Below, piece by piece: positions 1 to 6,095 of a stretch of 8,345 nt of DNA. Numbering within the stretch: position 1 is the stretch's first letter; every line of letters starts with the position of its first letter. Both the position numbers and the translations under genes were made by a program. The notes beneath the pieces were generated by a model. That model had not been told where the DNA came from. It saw only the letters and a list, made by a program, of their open reading frames with translations, and ran no database searches. Origin of the DNA: Acidobacteriota bacterium (GTDB taxonomy: Bacteria; Acidobacteriota; Holophagae; Holophagales; Holophagaceae); assembly GCA_021778785.1 (NCBI GenBank), contig JAJYBX010000063.1, forward strand, positions 1 through 8,345, in the 5' to 3' direction.

Positions 1-89
1 GGAAATTCCAGCGCTCTAGATCTTTTGGAACGGCGCTGACATTGGCCGATTTTTTTTCACCGCGATTCTCTCCAAGCGAAATGGCTCCA

Positions 90-312
90 GGCGGCGCTCC
101 CGGCGCGTCCGGCGGGCCCGGCGGGGCCCCCCGGGACGGGGTGATCGTCCGGGCAGGGGATCTGGAAGGGTCCGGCGCCAGGGCGGCGGGGGATCCCCCG
201 GTGTCTCCGGCAGGGGTGGCCCAACCCGGGAGGCGGGGGCGGGCGGACTCCGGGCTCCCTGCGGGCGGCGGTCCCCGGGCCCGGGGCCGGCGGGGCCTGT
301 CCGGGCCCGGAA
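90..312. repeat. GC-rich block with short palindromes and repeats
   Basis: This block is richer in G and C than the genes around it. It contains a perfect 14-bp palindrome, CCCCGGGCCCGGGG (273-286). A stem-loop at 131-152 has arms CCGG(G)ACG and CGTCCGG, one bulged G and a 7-nt loop. CCGGCGGGGCC occurs in direct orientation at 118-128 and 287-297, and GTCCGGGC at 147-154 and 299-306. Such words arise readily by chance at this base composition, so a function is not shown. It lies upstream of the candidate promoter and would be transcribed only by read-through from further left. Confidence 0.35.
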
Positions 313-342
313 AGCTGCCTGGATTCGGCCACATTCAGAAGC

Positions 343-369
343 TTGTTTTCACATTCGGATGGATAGAAT
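343..369 (+). promoter_or_regulatory. Candidate sigma70-like promoter for the aminotransferase operon
   Basis: A -10-like TAGAAT at 364-369 matches TATAAT at five of six positions. The -35-like element is TTGTTT at 343-348 with a 15-bp spacer, or CTTGTT at 342-347 with 16 bp. The local drop in GC content and the distance to the start codon (a leader of about 30 nt) fit a promoter. The spacer is shorter than the 17-bp optimum and the -35 match is weak. The word ACATTC occurs at 331-336 and 351-356, 20 bp apart, on either side of the -35 region, as a regulator site might. Confidence 0.35.
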
Positions 370-392
370 AAAAACGATCGTCTCAGCTCACC

Positions 393-400
393 GGAAGGGG
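393..400 (+). promoter_or_regulatory. Ribosome binding site of the aminotransferase gene
   Basis: GGAAGGGG ends 5 nt before the ATG at 406. It is a good purine-rich Shine-Dalgarno sequence and supports that start codon. Confidence 0.6.
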
Positions 401-405
401 AATTC

Positions 406-1563
406 ATGAGGAACCAGTTCCTGCCTTTCAGTCCGCCTTGCCTCGGGGATGAGGAGCGGGACGAGGTGATGGACACGTTGAGATCCGACTGGATCACGAC
501 GGGGCCGAAGACCAAGGCCTTCGAAGGCAAGCTGCGGGACTACTTCGACGCCCCGGCCGTGGTGGGGCTGAACTCCTGCACCGCGGGCCTCCATGTGGGG
601 CTCCTGGCCATGGGCATCGGCCCCGGCGACGAGGTGATCGTGCCGTCCATGACCTTCTGCGCCACCGCGAACGTGGTGGAGCACGTCGGCGCGAGGCCCG
701 TCCTCGTGGACGTGATGCCCGATACGCTGAACCTCGATCCGGAGGCTGCGGCCCGCGCCCTCACGCCGAGGACCCGGGCCATCCTCCCCGTCCACTACGC
801 GGGGCATCCCGTGGATCTCGACGCCGTCTTCGACCTGGCCGGGCGCCACGGCCTCCAGGTGATGGAGGATGCCGCGCACGCCATCTCGGCCCGCCACCGG
901 GGCCGCCTGGTGGGCTCCCGTTCCAACCTGGCGGCCTTCAGCTTCTACGCCACCAAGAACATCACGACCTCGGAGGGGGGCTGCCTCACGGGGGAGGCCG
1001 GCCTGGTCGAGAAGGCGCGCATCTACGGCCATCACGGCATGAACCGGGACGCCTGGAAGCGGTTCGACCGGAGCGGCTCCTGGTACTACGAGGTGGTGCT
1101 GCCCGGCTTCAAGTACAACATGACGGATCTCCAGGCCGCCATCGGCCTGCACCAGCTGGATCGGCTGGAGGCCTTCCAGAGGCGGCGGCGGGAGGTGGTG
1201 GCGGCCTACGGGGCCCGGCTGGGCCGCCTGGCCTGCCTCCAGCTCCCCGTCGAACGCCCGGAGGTGGTGTCCAGCTGGCACCTCTATGTGATCCGCCTGA
1301 ACCCCGGCCACCTCCGCATCGACCGGAACGCCTTCATCGAGGAGCTCAAGGCGCGCAACATCGGGACCTCCGTGCACTACCTGCCCGTCCACATGCACCC
1401 GCACTACCGGGACAAGTACGGCTACCAGCCCGAGGCCTGCCCCGTGGCCGCGGATGCCTTCGGCCGGATGCTGAGCCTGCCCCTCCATCCGGGGATGACG
1501 GACCAGGACGTGGCCGACGTCTGCGAGGCCATCGAGGACATCGTCCGGTTGAATCCCGCCTGA
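406..1563 (+). CDS. DegT/DnrJ/EryC1/StrS-family PLP-dependent sugar aminotransferase (ArnB-like)
   Basis: This 385-aa protein has the full length of the DegT/DnrJ/EryC1/StrS family, which transfers an amino group, usually from glutamate, to a keto group on a nucleotide sugar in the cytoplasm. Visible signatures are the N-terminal SDWITTGPK (27-35), the cofactor-site EDAAHA (154-159, with Asp155 expected to contact the PLP ring nitrogen), and SFYATKNITTSEGG (179-192), where Lys184 is the expected Schiff-base lysine. By eye the sequence strongly recalls ArnB (FLPFS start, PVHYAG at 128-133, GFKYNMTDLQAA at 234-245), which aminates a UDP-4-keto-pentose. PglE/PseC-type enzymes acting on UDP-4-keto-6-deoxy-hexosamines are close alternatives, so the substrate is inferred only as a 4-keto nucleotide sugar. 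It starts an operon; the next gene follows after 2 nt. Confidence 0.93.
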   Translation: MRNQFLPFSPPCLGDEERDEVMDTLRSDWITTGPKTKAFEGKLRDYFDAPAVVGLNSCTAGLHVGLLAMGIGPGDEVIVPSMTFCATANVVEHVGARPVLVDVMPDTLNLDPEAAARALTPRTRAILPVHYAGHPVDLDAVFDLAGRHGLQVMEDAAHAISARHRGRLVGSRSNLAAFSFYATKNITTSEGGCLTGEAGLVEKARIYGHHGMNRDAWKRFDRSGSWYYEVVLPGFKYNMTDLQAAIGLHQLDRLEAFQRRRREVVAAYGARLGRLACLQLPVERPEVVSSWHLYVIRLNPGHLRIDRNAFIEELKARNIGTSVHYLPVHMHPHYRDKYGYQPEACPVAADAFGRMLSLPLHPGMTDQDVADVCEAIEDIVRLNPA

Positions 1564-1565
1564 CC

Positions 1566-2162
1566 ATGACAAGGATCTTCGATTTCATCGTCGCGGTCGT
1601 CGGGCTGCTCCTCCTGCTGCCCGGCCTGCTCCTGGTCGCGGCGCTCATCCGGATCGTGGACGGGGCGCCCGTCTTCTACCGGCAGGTGCGCGTGGGCCGG
1701 GGCGGACGGCCCTTCCGCATCTGGAAGTTCCGGACCATGGGGGTGGATTCGGAGCGGACTGGGCGCGCCATCACCGTGGGCAGGGACCCCCGGATCACGC
1801 GGACCGGTGTCTGGCTGCGCCGCTGGAAGCTGGACGAGCTGCCCCAGCTGATCAACGTGGTCGTCGGGGAGATGGGTTTCGTGGGCCCCCGGCCCGAGCT
1901 GCCCCGCTTCGTGGACCTCTACACCGAGGCCCAGCGGAGGGTGCTCGACCTGCGCCCTGGCATCACGGATCCGGCGTCCATCGCCTACCGGAGCGAGAGC
2001 GACCTGCTGGCCGGCCGGGAGGATCCCGAGGGCTACTACATCGGGATGATCCTGCCCGACAAGATCCGCCTCAGCCTGGAGTACGGCGCGAAGGCCAGCC
2101 TGTGGCGCAACGTCAAGGTCATCCTGGCCACCCTCGGCCTGCTCCCGCCGGCGCGGGTTTAG
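1566..2162 (+). CDS. Bacterial sugar transferase: monotopic phosphoglycosyl transferase, PglC/WcaJ type
   Basis: At 198 aa this is the minimal catalytic unit of the bacterial sugar transferase family, like PglC and unlike the longer WcaJ/WbaP proteins with extra membrane segments. It should transfer a sugar phosphate from a UDP-sugar to undecaprenyl phosphate, starting glycan assembly at the cytoplasmic face of the inner membrane. A hydrophobic N-terminal segment (about 5-30) contains a central Pro19, as expected for the re-entrant membrane helix. KFRTM (54-58) and KLDELPQLINVVVGEMGFVG (88-107) follow; Asp90-Glu91 match the catalytic Asp-Glu pair. The C-terminal RPGITDPASI (130-139) is typical of the family. 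No clear Shine-Dalgarno is visible, so translation is probably coupled to the aminotransferase ending 2 nt upstream. The initiating sugar may be the aminotransferase product (inference). Confidence 0.93.
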   Translation: MTRIFDFIVAVVGLLLLLPGLLLVAALIRIVDGAPVFYRQVRVGRGGRPFRIWKFRTMGVDSERTGRAITVGRDPRITRTGVWLRRWKLDELPQLINVVVGEMGFVGPRPELPRFVDLYTEAQRRVLDLRPGITDPASIAYRSESDLLAGREDPEGYYIGMILPDKIRLSLEYGAKASLWRNVKVILATLGLLPPARV

Positions 2163-2171
2163 AGTGCCTCC

Positions 2172-3194
2172 TCAGGAGAGGGGCCAGCGCGGGAGGGCGG
2201 TGCCGGTCCGCACCGCCTCCAGCAGGGCCGTCAGGTGCATGACCCCGATGGGGATCGGCGCCTGCTGCTCATAGCCCTGGGGGGTCCGCCGGAACAGGGT
2301 GCGGGTGTAGACCTCGTTCAGGACGAAGGACATGGAGATCTCGCCGATGACCCAGCCCTCCGGCCCGCGCATGAAGTCGTAGGCCATGGACGTGAACCCG
2401 TGGCGGTTGCTGATCTCCAGGGCGAGGTCGCAGGCCTCTGCGGGCAAATTGTCTGGTTCCACCATCTCCCAGAGCCCGCTTCCGCTGGCCCGGAAATCGT
2501 CCGGGCGGTTCCGCCGCACGAACACGGACACCAGGTCGCGCCCCAGGGTGGTGATGCGCCAGTCCGAATCGGCCTCGATGAAGGCCTGGACGTAGAGGTA
2601 GCGGGGGCAGGCGTCCAGGTAGCGGACCTTCCGGGCCAGGAGGAAGTCGCCCTTCGCCAGGCGGGGGAGGTAGTGGTACTTCTCCACCACCTTCTCCAGG
2701 AGCGTCGGCTTGCGGAAGACGCCCGCCAGCATCCGGAGGGCCTCGGCGCGGTCCCGCAACCGGACGACCCCGCTCGCCGAGGCCCCCATGTGGGTCTTGG
2801 CGATGAGCGGGTAGGTGGCGCCCTCCAGGTGGGCGCGGGCTTCCGCCTCGCTGAAGCTGACGAAGGTGTCGGGCACGGGATGGCCGTGCTGCTTCAGGAA
2901 GAAGCTCTCCCGGATCTTGTCGTCGAAGAGCCAGAGCATGAGGGAGTTGGGGAAGCAGGGGATGCCCATGGCCTCGATGAGCGGGAGCTTGGTCCGGAGC
3001 TCGGCCATCTCGCTCGGATCGCCCATGGTGGGCCGCCAGACGAAGAGGTCCACCTGTCGCACCGCGTCCATCCAGCCATCGTGATCCACGGGGAGGATGC
3101 GGGGCTCCAAGCCCAGCGCCGCACCGGCCCGCTCGAACTCGCCCAGCCAGTCCGCCGGGGTCCGACGCATCCGGCCGCTCAATCCGAGGATCAT
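2172..3194 (-). CDS. RimK-like ATP-grasp protein, probable carboxylate-amine ligase
   Basis: This 340-aa soluble protein has the outline of the ATP-grasp superfamily, which activates a carboxylate as acyl phosphate and joins it to an amine or thiol. Residues 1-85 look like the pre-grasp domain. YPLIAKTHMGASASGV (128-143) gives the ATP-binding Lys133 and a small-residue loop; YVQAFIEADSDWRITTLG (201-218) and FVRRNRPDDFRASGSG (225-240) parallel the RimK core. Asp273 and Glu285 are in the positions of metal ligands, but the usual Glu-x-Asn reads Glu-Ile-Ser (285-287). The start ATG overlaps the preceding stop in an ATGA (3194-3191), with GGAGGG 3 nt upstream. The same frame stays open far upstream, but only as antisense-like sequence within the membrane-protein gene. 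The substrate is unknown; modification of the polysaccharide or a sugar precursor with an amino acid is inferred from context only. Confidence 0.8.
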   Translation of the reverse strand: MILGLSGRMRRTPADWLGEFERAGAALGLEPRILPVDHDGWMDAVRQVDLFVWRPTMGDPSEMAELRTKLPLIEAMGIPCFPNSLMLWLFDDKIRESFFLKQHGHPVPDTFVSFSEAEARAHLEGATYPLIAKTHMGASASGVVRLRDRAEALRMLAGVFRKPTLLEKVVEKYHYLPRLAKGDFLLARKVRYLDACPRYLYVQAFIEADSDWRITTLGRDLVSVFVRRNRPDDFRASGSGLWEMVEPDNLPAEACDLALEISNRHGFTSMAYDFMRGPEGWVIGEISMSFVLNEVYTRTLFRRTPQGYEQQAPIPIGVMHLTALLEAVRTGTALPRWPLS

Positions 3195-4531
3195 GGTCCC
3201 TCCGGGAGGAAGGCGGAATCCGGGGAGGCGGCCTTGCGGTCGCGCTGGGCGCCGTAGGTGCCCGCGACCAGGCCCACGATGAAGTAGAAGTGCCAGTGGA
3301 AGGCGATGTTGGCGGTGGTGCAGGCGGTGAAGATGCAGGGCAGGGCCAGGGCGAAGGGGAGGCCCCCCTCCACGCCACGGAAGCGCCAGGACTGGACGAG
3401 GAGCAGGCCGCAGACGCTCAGGAAGGGGACGAGGCCGAAGAGGCCCATCTCGACGGCGAACATGAAGAGCTGGTTGTGGGCCACGATCCCCACGTCGGGG
3501 TCTCCGGTCCGGGCCCGGTGCCCGAGTTCGACCCGGTAGTTCTCGGGACCCAGCCCGTAGATCGGGGAGCGCAGGAACTGGTCGATGAGCACCGGGGCCA
3601 TCCGGGCGCGGGCCTCGCTGCCGACCCCGGCATTCACGACGCGCTCCGATCGCTGCCCGATGATGGAATTGGCCATGCCGACACCGAGGAGCCCCCCCGC
3701 CAGGAGGACGGAGGCCAGGACGGCCGACCGGGACCAGCCCGCCCGCCGCGTCTCGATCGCGATCAGGCTCAGGGAGCCGAGGGCGACGAACACGGCCGCG
3801 GAGCGCGATCCCGTCAGGAGGAGCCCCAGCATGGTGATGACGCCGGCCCCCGCATACAGGAGGCGGGCGAGGGTGCCCCGGCCCGCCCGGGCCTGGATGA
3901 CGCGGGCCAGGGCGATCACGAAGGCGGTGGCGTAGATGACACCGAGCACATTCGCGTTCAGCTCGAAGGCGGAGATGCGCAGGGAGCCCATCGCCTCGAC
4001 GATGGGACGGTCGGTGCCGATGCCGAGCAGGTGGAGCACGCCCGCGAGGGTGCAGCCGAACAGGTAGACGTCCGCCCCCCATTTCCGGAGGCGGTCCTCC
4101 CGCATCACGGCGGCCAGGATCCAGGCCCAGAGCATGGGCCGGATCATGTTGCGGGTGGAATCGGCCATCAGCTCCTGGAAGTTGGAAAGCAGGGACCCGT
4201 AGATGTAGCGCGTGCCGTACAGGACCACCATCCACGCGAGGATGGGCGAGTAGCCCCGCCGGAGGACCCGCGGCGAGATCAGGATGCAGGCCCAGAAGAA
4301 CAGCTGGGTCACGCTCATCACCGAGTACTTGAGGGCCGTCCTGGGAATGAACACGTTGGTGAACGGGACCAGGGCGATGCTGATCATCGCCCCCCAGGTG
4401 ATGAAGGCCCAGGTGCCCCGGAGTTCATAAGTCTGGGCCCCCCCAGCCTCCGGACGGCGGGACAGGCCCCAGCCCCGGGGGGTGGCCCGGTCGGGCGCGC
4501 CTGGTTCGCGGCTGCGGTCGGCTTCAAGCAT
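3191..4531 (-). CDS. O-antigen ligase/polymerase-like polytopic membrane protein (Wzy_C family)
   Basis: This 446-aa protein has many hydrophobic segments (first at about 40-60, last at about 405-425) and the layout of the O-antigen ligase/Wzy_C superfamily, which polymerises lipid-linked repeat units or transfers glycan to an acceptor at the periplasmic face. Recognisable signatures are LLLTGSRSA (237-245, with Arg243), a polar loop at about 292-330, SPIYGLGPENY (322-331 region) and AHNQLF (351-356), whose His352 is the expected conserved loop histidine. About 38 hydrophilic residues precede the first membrane segment. The start ATG at 4531 lies inside the end of the flippase gene (8-bp overlap), with only a weak G-run upstream, so translational coupling is likely. 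Polymerase and ligase cannot be told apart from sequence alone; the adjacent flippase favours a Wzx/Wzy-type role (inference). Confidence 0.88.
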   Translation of the reverse strand: MLEADRSREPGAPDRATPRGWGLSRRPEAGGAQTYELRGTWAFITWGAMISIALVPFTNVFIPRTALKYSVMSVTQLFFWACILISPRVLRRGYSPILAWMVVLYGTRYIYGSLLSNFQELMADSTRNMIRPMLWAWILAAVMREDRLRKWGADVYLFGCTLAGVLHLLGIGTDRPIVEAMGSLRISAFELNANVLGVIYATAFVIALARVIQARAGRGTLARLLYAGAGVITMLGLLLTGSRSAAVFVALGSLSLIAIETRRAGWSRSAVLASVLLAGGLLGVGMANSIIGQRSERVVNAGVGSEARARMAPVLIDQFLRSPIYGLGPENYRVELGHRARTGDPDVGIVAHNQLFMFAVEMGLFGLVPFLSVCGLLLVQSWRFRGVEGGLPFALALPCIFTACTTANIAFHWHFYFIVGLVAGTYGAQRDRKAASPDSAFLPEGP

Positions 4532-6014
4532 GGTCGACGGCCCCCCGGCAGCGCCGGTCCAGCAGCCACCAGACCGAAATGGAGACGCAGGTGATGGCCG
4601 CCATGGACACGCCCAGCGAGGAGGCGGCGATGCCCGGGGCCCCCATCCGCTTCATCAGCACCCAGTCCAGGACGGCGTTGAGGACGGCCTGGACGATGGC
4701 GATCGCGGCCAGGAACTGGTTGGCGCGCATGGCGTTGAGGGCCCGCACCAGCAGGGTCCCGGTGATGGGGATGGGCAGCCTCAGGAGGTAGTACATCTGG
4801 ATCCTCGACACCAGCTCCGTGTCCTCGGCGGAGAACCGGCCCCGCTCGTAGAGAATGGCGGTGATGAACCGGGTGAACCCGGCGAGCACGCAGGCCAGCA
4901 GGATGCTCAGGGTCCCCACGATGAGCAGGTACTTCCAGAGGGTGCGGCGGAACTCCACCCATCGTTCCTCGCTGGCCATCTGGGAGAACCGCGGCAGCAC
5001 CGCCGTGCCCAGGGCGGCCATGCCCAGGCCGGCGAAGGCGGCGGGGATCTTCATCCCGTAGCTCAGGGCGCTGTTGCTGCCGGGCCCGAGCACCGAGGCC
5101 ATGCCCTGGTCCACCAGCCCCATCGAGGTGATCAGGAAGGCCCCGCTGATGGTGGCCCCGTACTGCGCGAGCACGGCGCGGACATGCCCGGTCAGGCCGT
5201 GCCAGGCGGGCAGGAGGGTGTGGCCCCGGCGGGCCAGGCTGGTGCCGATGAGGGTGGCCTCCAGGGCCGCGCCCAGGAGCGTCCCGGCCACCATGGCCCC
5301 GATGCCCCAGACCTTGTAGGTGAGGGCGAGGGCCAGCAGGATCGCGAGGGGGTTCAGGGCCGGGGCCATGGCCACGATGCCGAACTTCTCGTGGGCGTTG
5401 AGGACCGCGCCCCAGGTCGTGGACAGGCCCGTGGCCACCACCAGGGGCATGGACCAGTAGACGAGGCGATGGGCCAGGGCGAGTTTCTCGGGCGAGTACC
5501 CCGAGGCGATGAGGGGCAGCCACGTGGGCGAGGTGAGCGCGACGACCAGGGCCAGCCCCAGCAGCAGCAGGAGGTTGAGGAGCAGCACCGTCGCGTAGAG
5601 GCGCCCCGCCGAGGCCTCCCCCTCCTTGGTGCGGACGCCGATGTAGGTGGGGATGAGGGCCGCGTTGAGGGAATTGGAGATGAGGCTGACGACCACCGAG
5701 GGCGCCAGGGAGGCGATGACGAAGGCGTCGAAGGCGTTGGAAGTGCCGTAGGCCGCGGCGACCACGGATTCCTTCACCACCGAGACGACCTTGACGCCCA
5801 CGGCGAAGAACCCGACCGTGAGCACCGCCCGGAGCACAGAACGGTTGGCCGCGGCGAGGGGGAGGCGGGACCAGAACCGTCGCAGCGCGACCACCACCAT
5901 GTGCGGATCCACCTCTCGATGCTGCGCCCCTGGGCACCCGGAAACAGGCCCGGCGGGGTCCCGGTCCCCCTCGGAGGCGTGGCCGGCCGGCCGGTCCTGC
6001 GTATTTTCCGTCAT
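4524..6014 (-). CDS. MurJ/MviN-family lipid-linked oligosaccharide flippase
   Basis: From ATG 6014 this is a 496-aa protein with about 12-14 hydrophobic segments, typical of the MurJ (MviN) branch of the MOP exporters. Motifs include VKESVVAAAYGTSNAFDAF (80-98), resembling the MurJ VRD-x-AFG-x-DAF region, and LYERGRFSAED (388-398) followed by a YYLLRLP helix, resembling the MurJ RGaF-dt-Y segment. It probably flips an undecaprenyl-linked sugar unit across the inner membrane in place of a Wzx. The start is uncertain. ATG 6014 has AAAGGA with a 10-nt spacer. GTG 6080 or 6074 (the latter with AAAGGGGG 5 nt upstream) would add about 20 residues. ATG 5900 has GAGAGGTGG at 8 nt and would give a 458-aa protein starting just before the first membrane helix, as most MurJ proteins do. 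The hydrophilic 38 residues between 6014 and 5900 show partly coding-like third-position GC. Confidence 0.88.
   Translation of the reverse strand: MTENTQDRPAGHASEGDRDPAGPVSGCPGAQHREVDPHMVVVALRRFWSRLPLAAANRSVLRAVLTVGFFAVGVKVVSVVKESVVAAAYGTSNAFDAFVIASLAPSVVVSLISNSLNAALIPTYIGVRTKEGEASAGRLYATVLLLNLLLLLGLALVVALTSPTWLPLIASGYSPEKLALAHRLVYWSMPLVVATGLSTTWGAVLNAHEKFGIVAMAPALNPLAILLALALTYKVWGIGAMVAGTLLGAALEATLIGTSLARRGHTLLPAWHGLTGHVRAVLAQYGATISGAFLITSMGLVDQGMASVLGPGSNSALSYGMKIPAAFAGLGMAALGTAVLPRFSQMASEERWVEFRRTLWKYLLIVGTLSILLACVLAGFTRFITAILYERGRFSAEDTELVSRIQMYYLLRLPIPITGTLLVRALNAMRANQFLAAIAIVQAVLNAVLDWVLMKRMGAPGIAASSLGVSMAAITCVSISVWWLLDRRCRGAVDHA
5909..5917 (-). promoter_or_regulatory. Possible internal ribosome binding site for a shorter flippase start
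   Basis: On the minus strand GAGAGGTGG lies 8 nt before ATG 5900. This is the strongest Shine-Dalgarno-like sequence near the flippase start and would initiate the protein at MVVVALRRFW, close to the first membrane helix. It competes with the ATG at 6014. Confidence 0.35.
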
Positions 6015-6095
6015 GGTTTCACGTTCCTTTGTCCTGTCAAGGCGAGCTTGGCGAATGACGCGTCCGAGACGCACGCGCACCCCCTTTATTCCTGA
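6015..6095 (-). other. Gap between the asparagine-synthase-like gene and the flippase gene
   Basis: This is the only sizeable gap in an otherwise overlapping minus-strand operon, and it is AT-richer than its surroundings. It holds AAAGGGGG before two GTG codons (6080 and 6074) in frame with the flippase, and AAAGGA before ATG 6014. A TTGACA (6040-6035) matches a -35 box perfectly, but the hexamer 17 bp downstream is ACCATG, so no promoter is called. No terminator hairpin is seen. Confidence 0.4.

Larger units (their letters stand above)
1..405. other. Intergenic region upstream of the aminotransferase gene
   Basis: No convincing gene is seen here. Open frames cross it on both strands, but they encode Gly/Pro/Ala/Arg-rich low-complexity peptides with no recognisable motif, and the minus-strand one is continuous with antisense of the aminotransferase. 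The stretch has three parts: an AT-richer left edge with eight T's (50-57), an extremely GC-rich block at roughly 90-312 full of short inverted repeats, and an AT-richer segment (about 313-405) carrying a candidate promoter and a ribosome binding site. A small unrecognised gene cannot be strictly excluded. Confidence 0.6.

Noticed and set aside
9..57. Possible intrinsic terminator: CAGCGC (9-14) and GCGCTG (33-38) followed by eight T's (50-57)
   Set aside because: The loop is about 17 nt and the T-run starts 11 nt after the stem. The alternative stem CGGC/GCCG (31-34 with 45-48) is next to the T-run but only 4 bp long. It is too weak to call without the upstream gene in view.
42..371. 109-codon open frame starting at TTG in the upstream region
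   Set aside because: The translation is Gly/Pro/Ala/Arg low complexity, with no ribosome binding site or motif, and it runs through the candidate promoter.
388..1572. 394-codon open frame on the minus strand opposite the aminotransferase
   Set aside because: It is His/Gly/Val-rich antisense of a gene with clear PLP-enzyme motifs.
2168..2178. Small hairpin CTCC-TCA-GGAG at the convergent junction, as a bidirectional terminator
   Set aside because: The stem is only 4 bp and no T-run follows on either strand.
2235..3257. 340-codon open frame on the plus strand opposite the ATP-grasp gene
   Set aside because: It mirrors the extent of the ATP-grasp gene and has no motif of its own; it is an antisense shadow.
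3195..4235. Upstream extension of the ATP-grasp reading frame, giving an apparent 687-aa protein
   Set aside because: The extension is Arg/Pro/Gly-rich with no domain and lies wholly inside the polymerase/ligase gene in another frame. The ATP-grasp fold begins at ATG 3194, which has the ATGA overlap and a GGAGGG site.
3290..4594. 434-codon open frame on the plus strand opposite the polymerase/ligase gene
   Set aside because: The composition is Gly/Glu/Asp/His-rich without domains, and the opposite frame encodes a clear polytopic membrane protein.
6035..6040. Perfect TTGACA on the minus strand upstream of the flippase, as a -35 box
   Set aside because: No -10-like hexamer lies 16-18 bp downstream (the sequence there is ACCATG), so it is probably chance.
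4482..6095. 537-codon open frame on the plus strand opposite the flippase
   Set aside because: It is a Gly/Glu/His/Gln-rich antisense translation of a high-GC gene with no recognisable motif; long antisense frames are expected where third positions are G or C.
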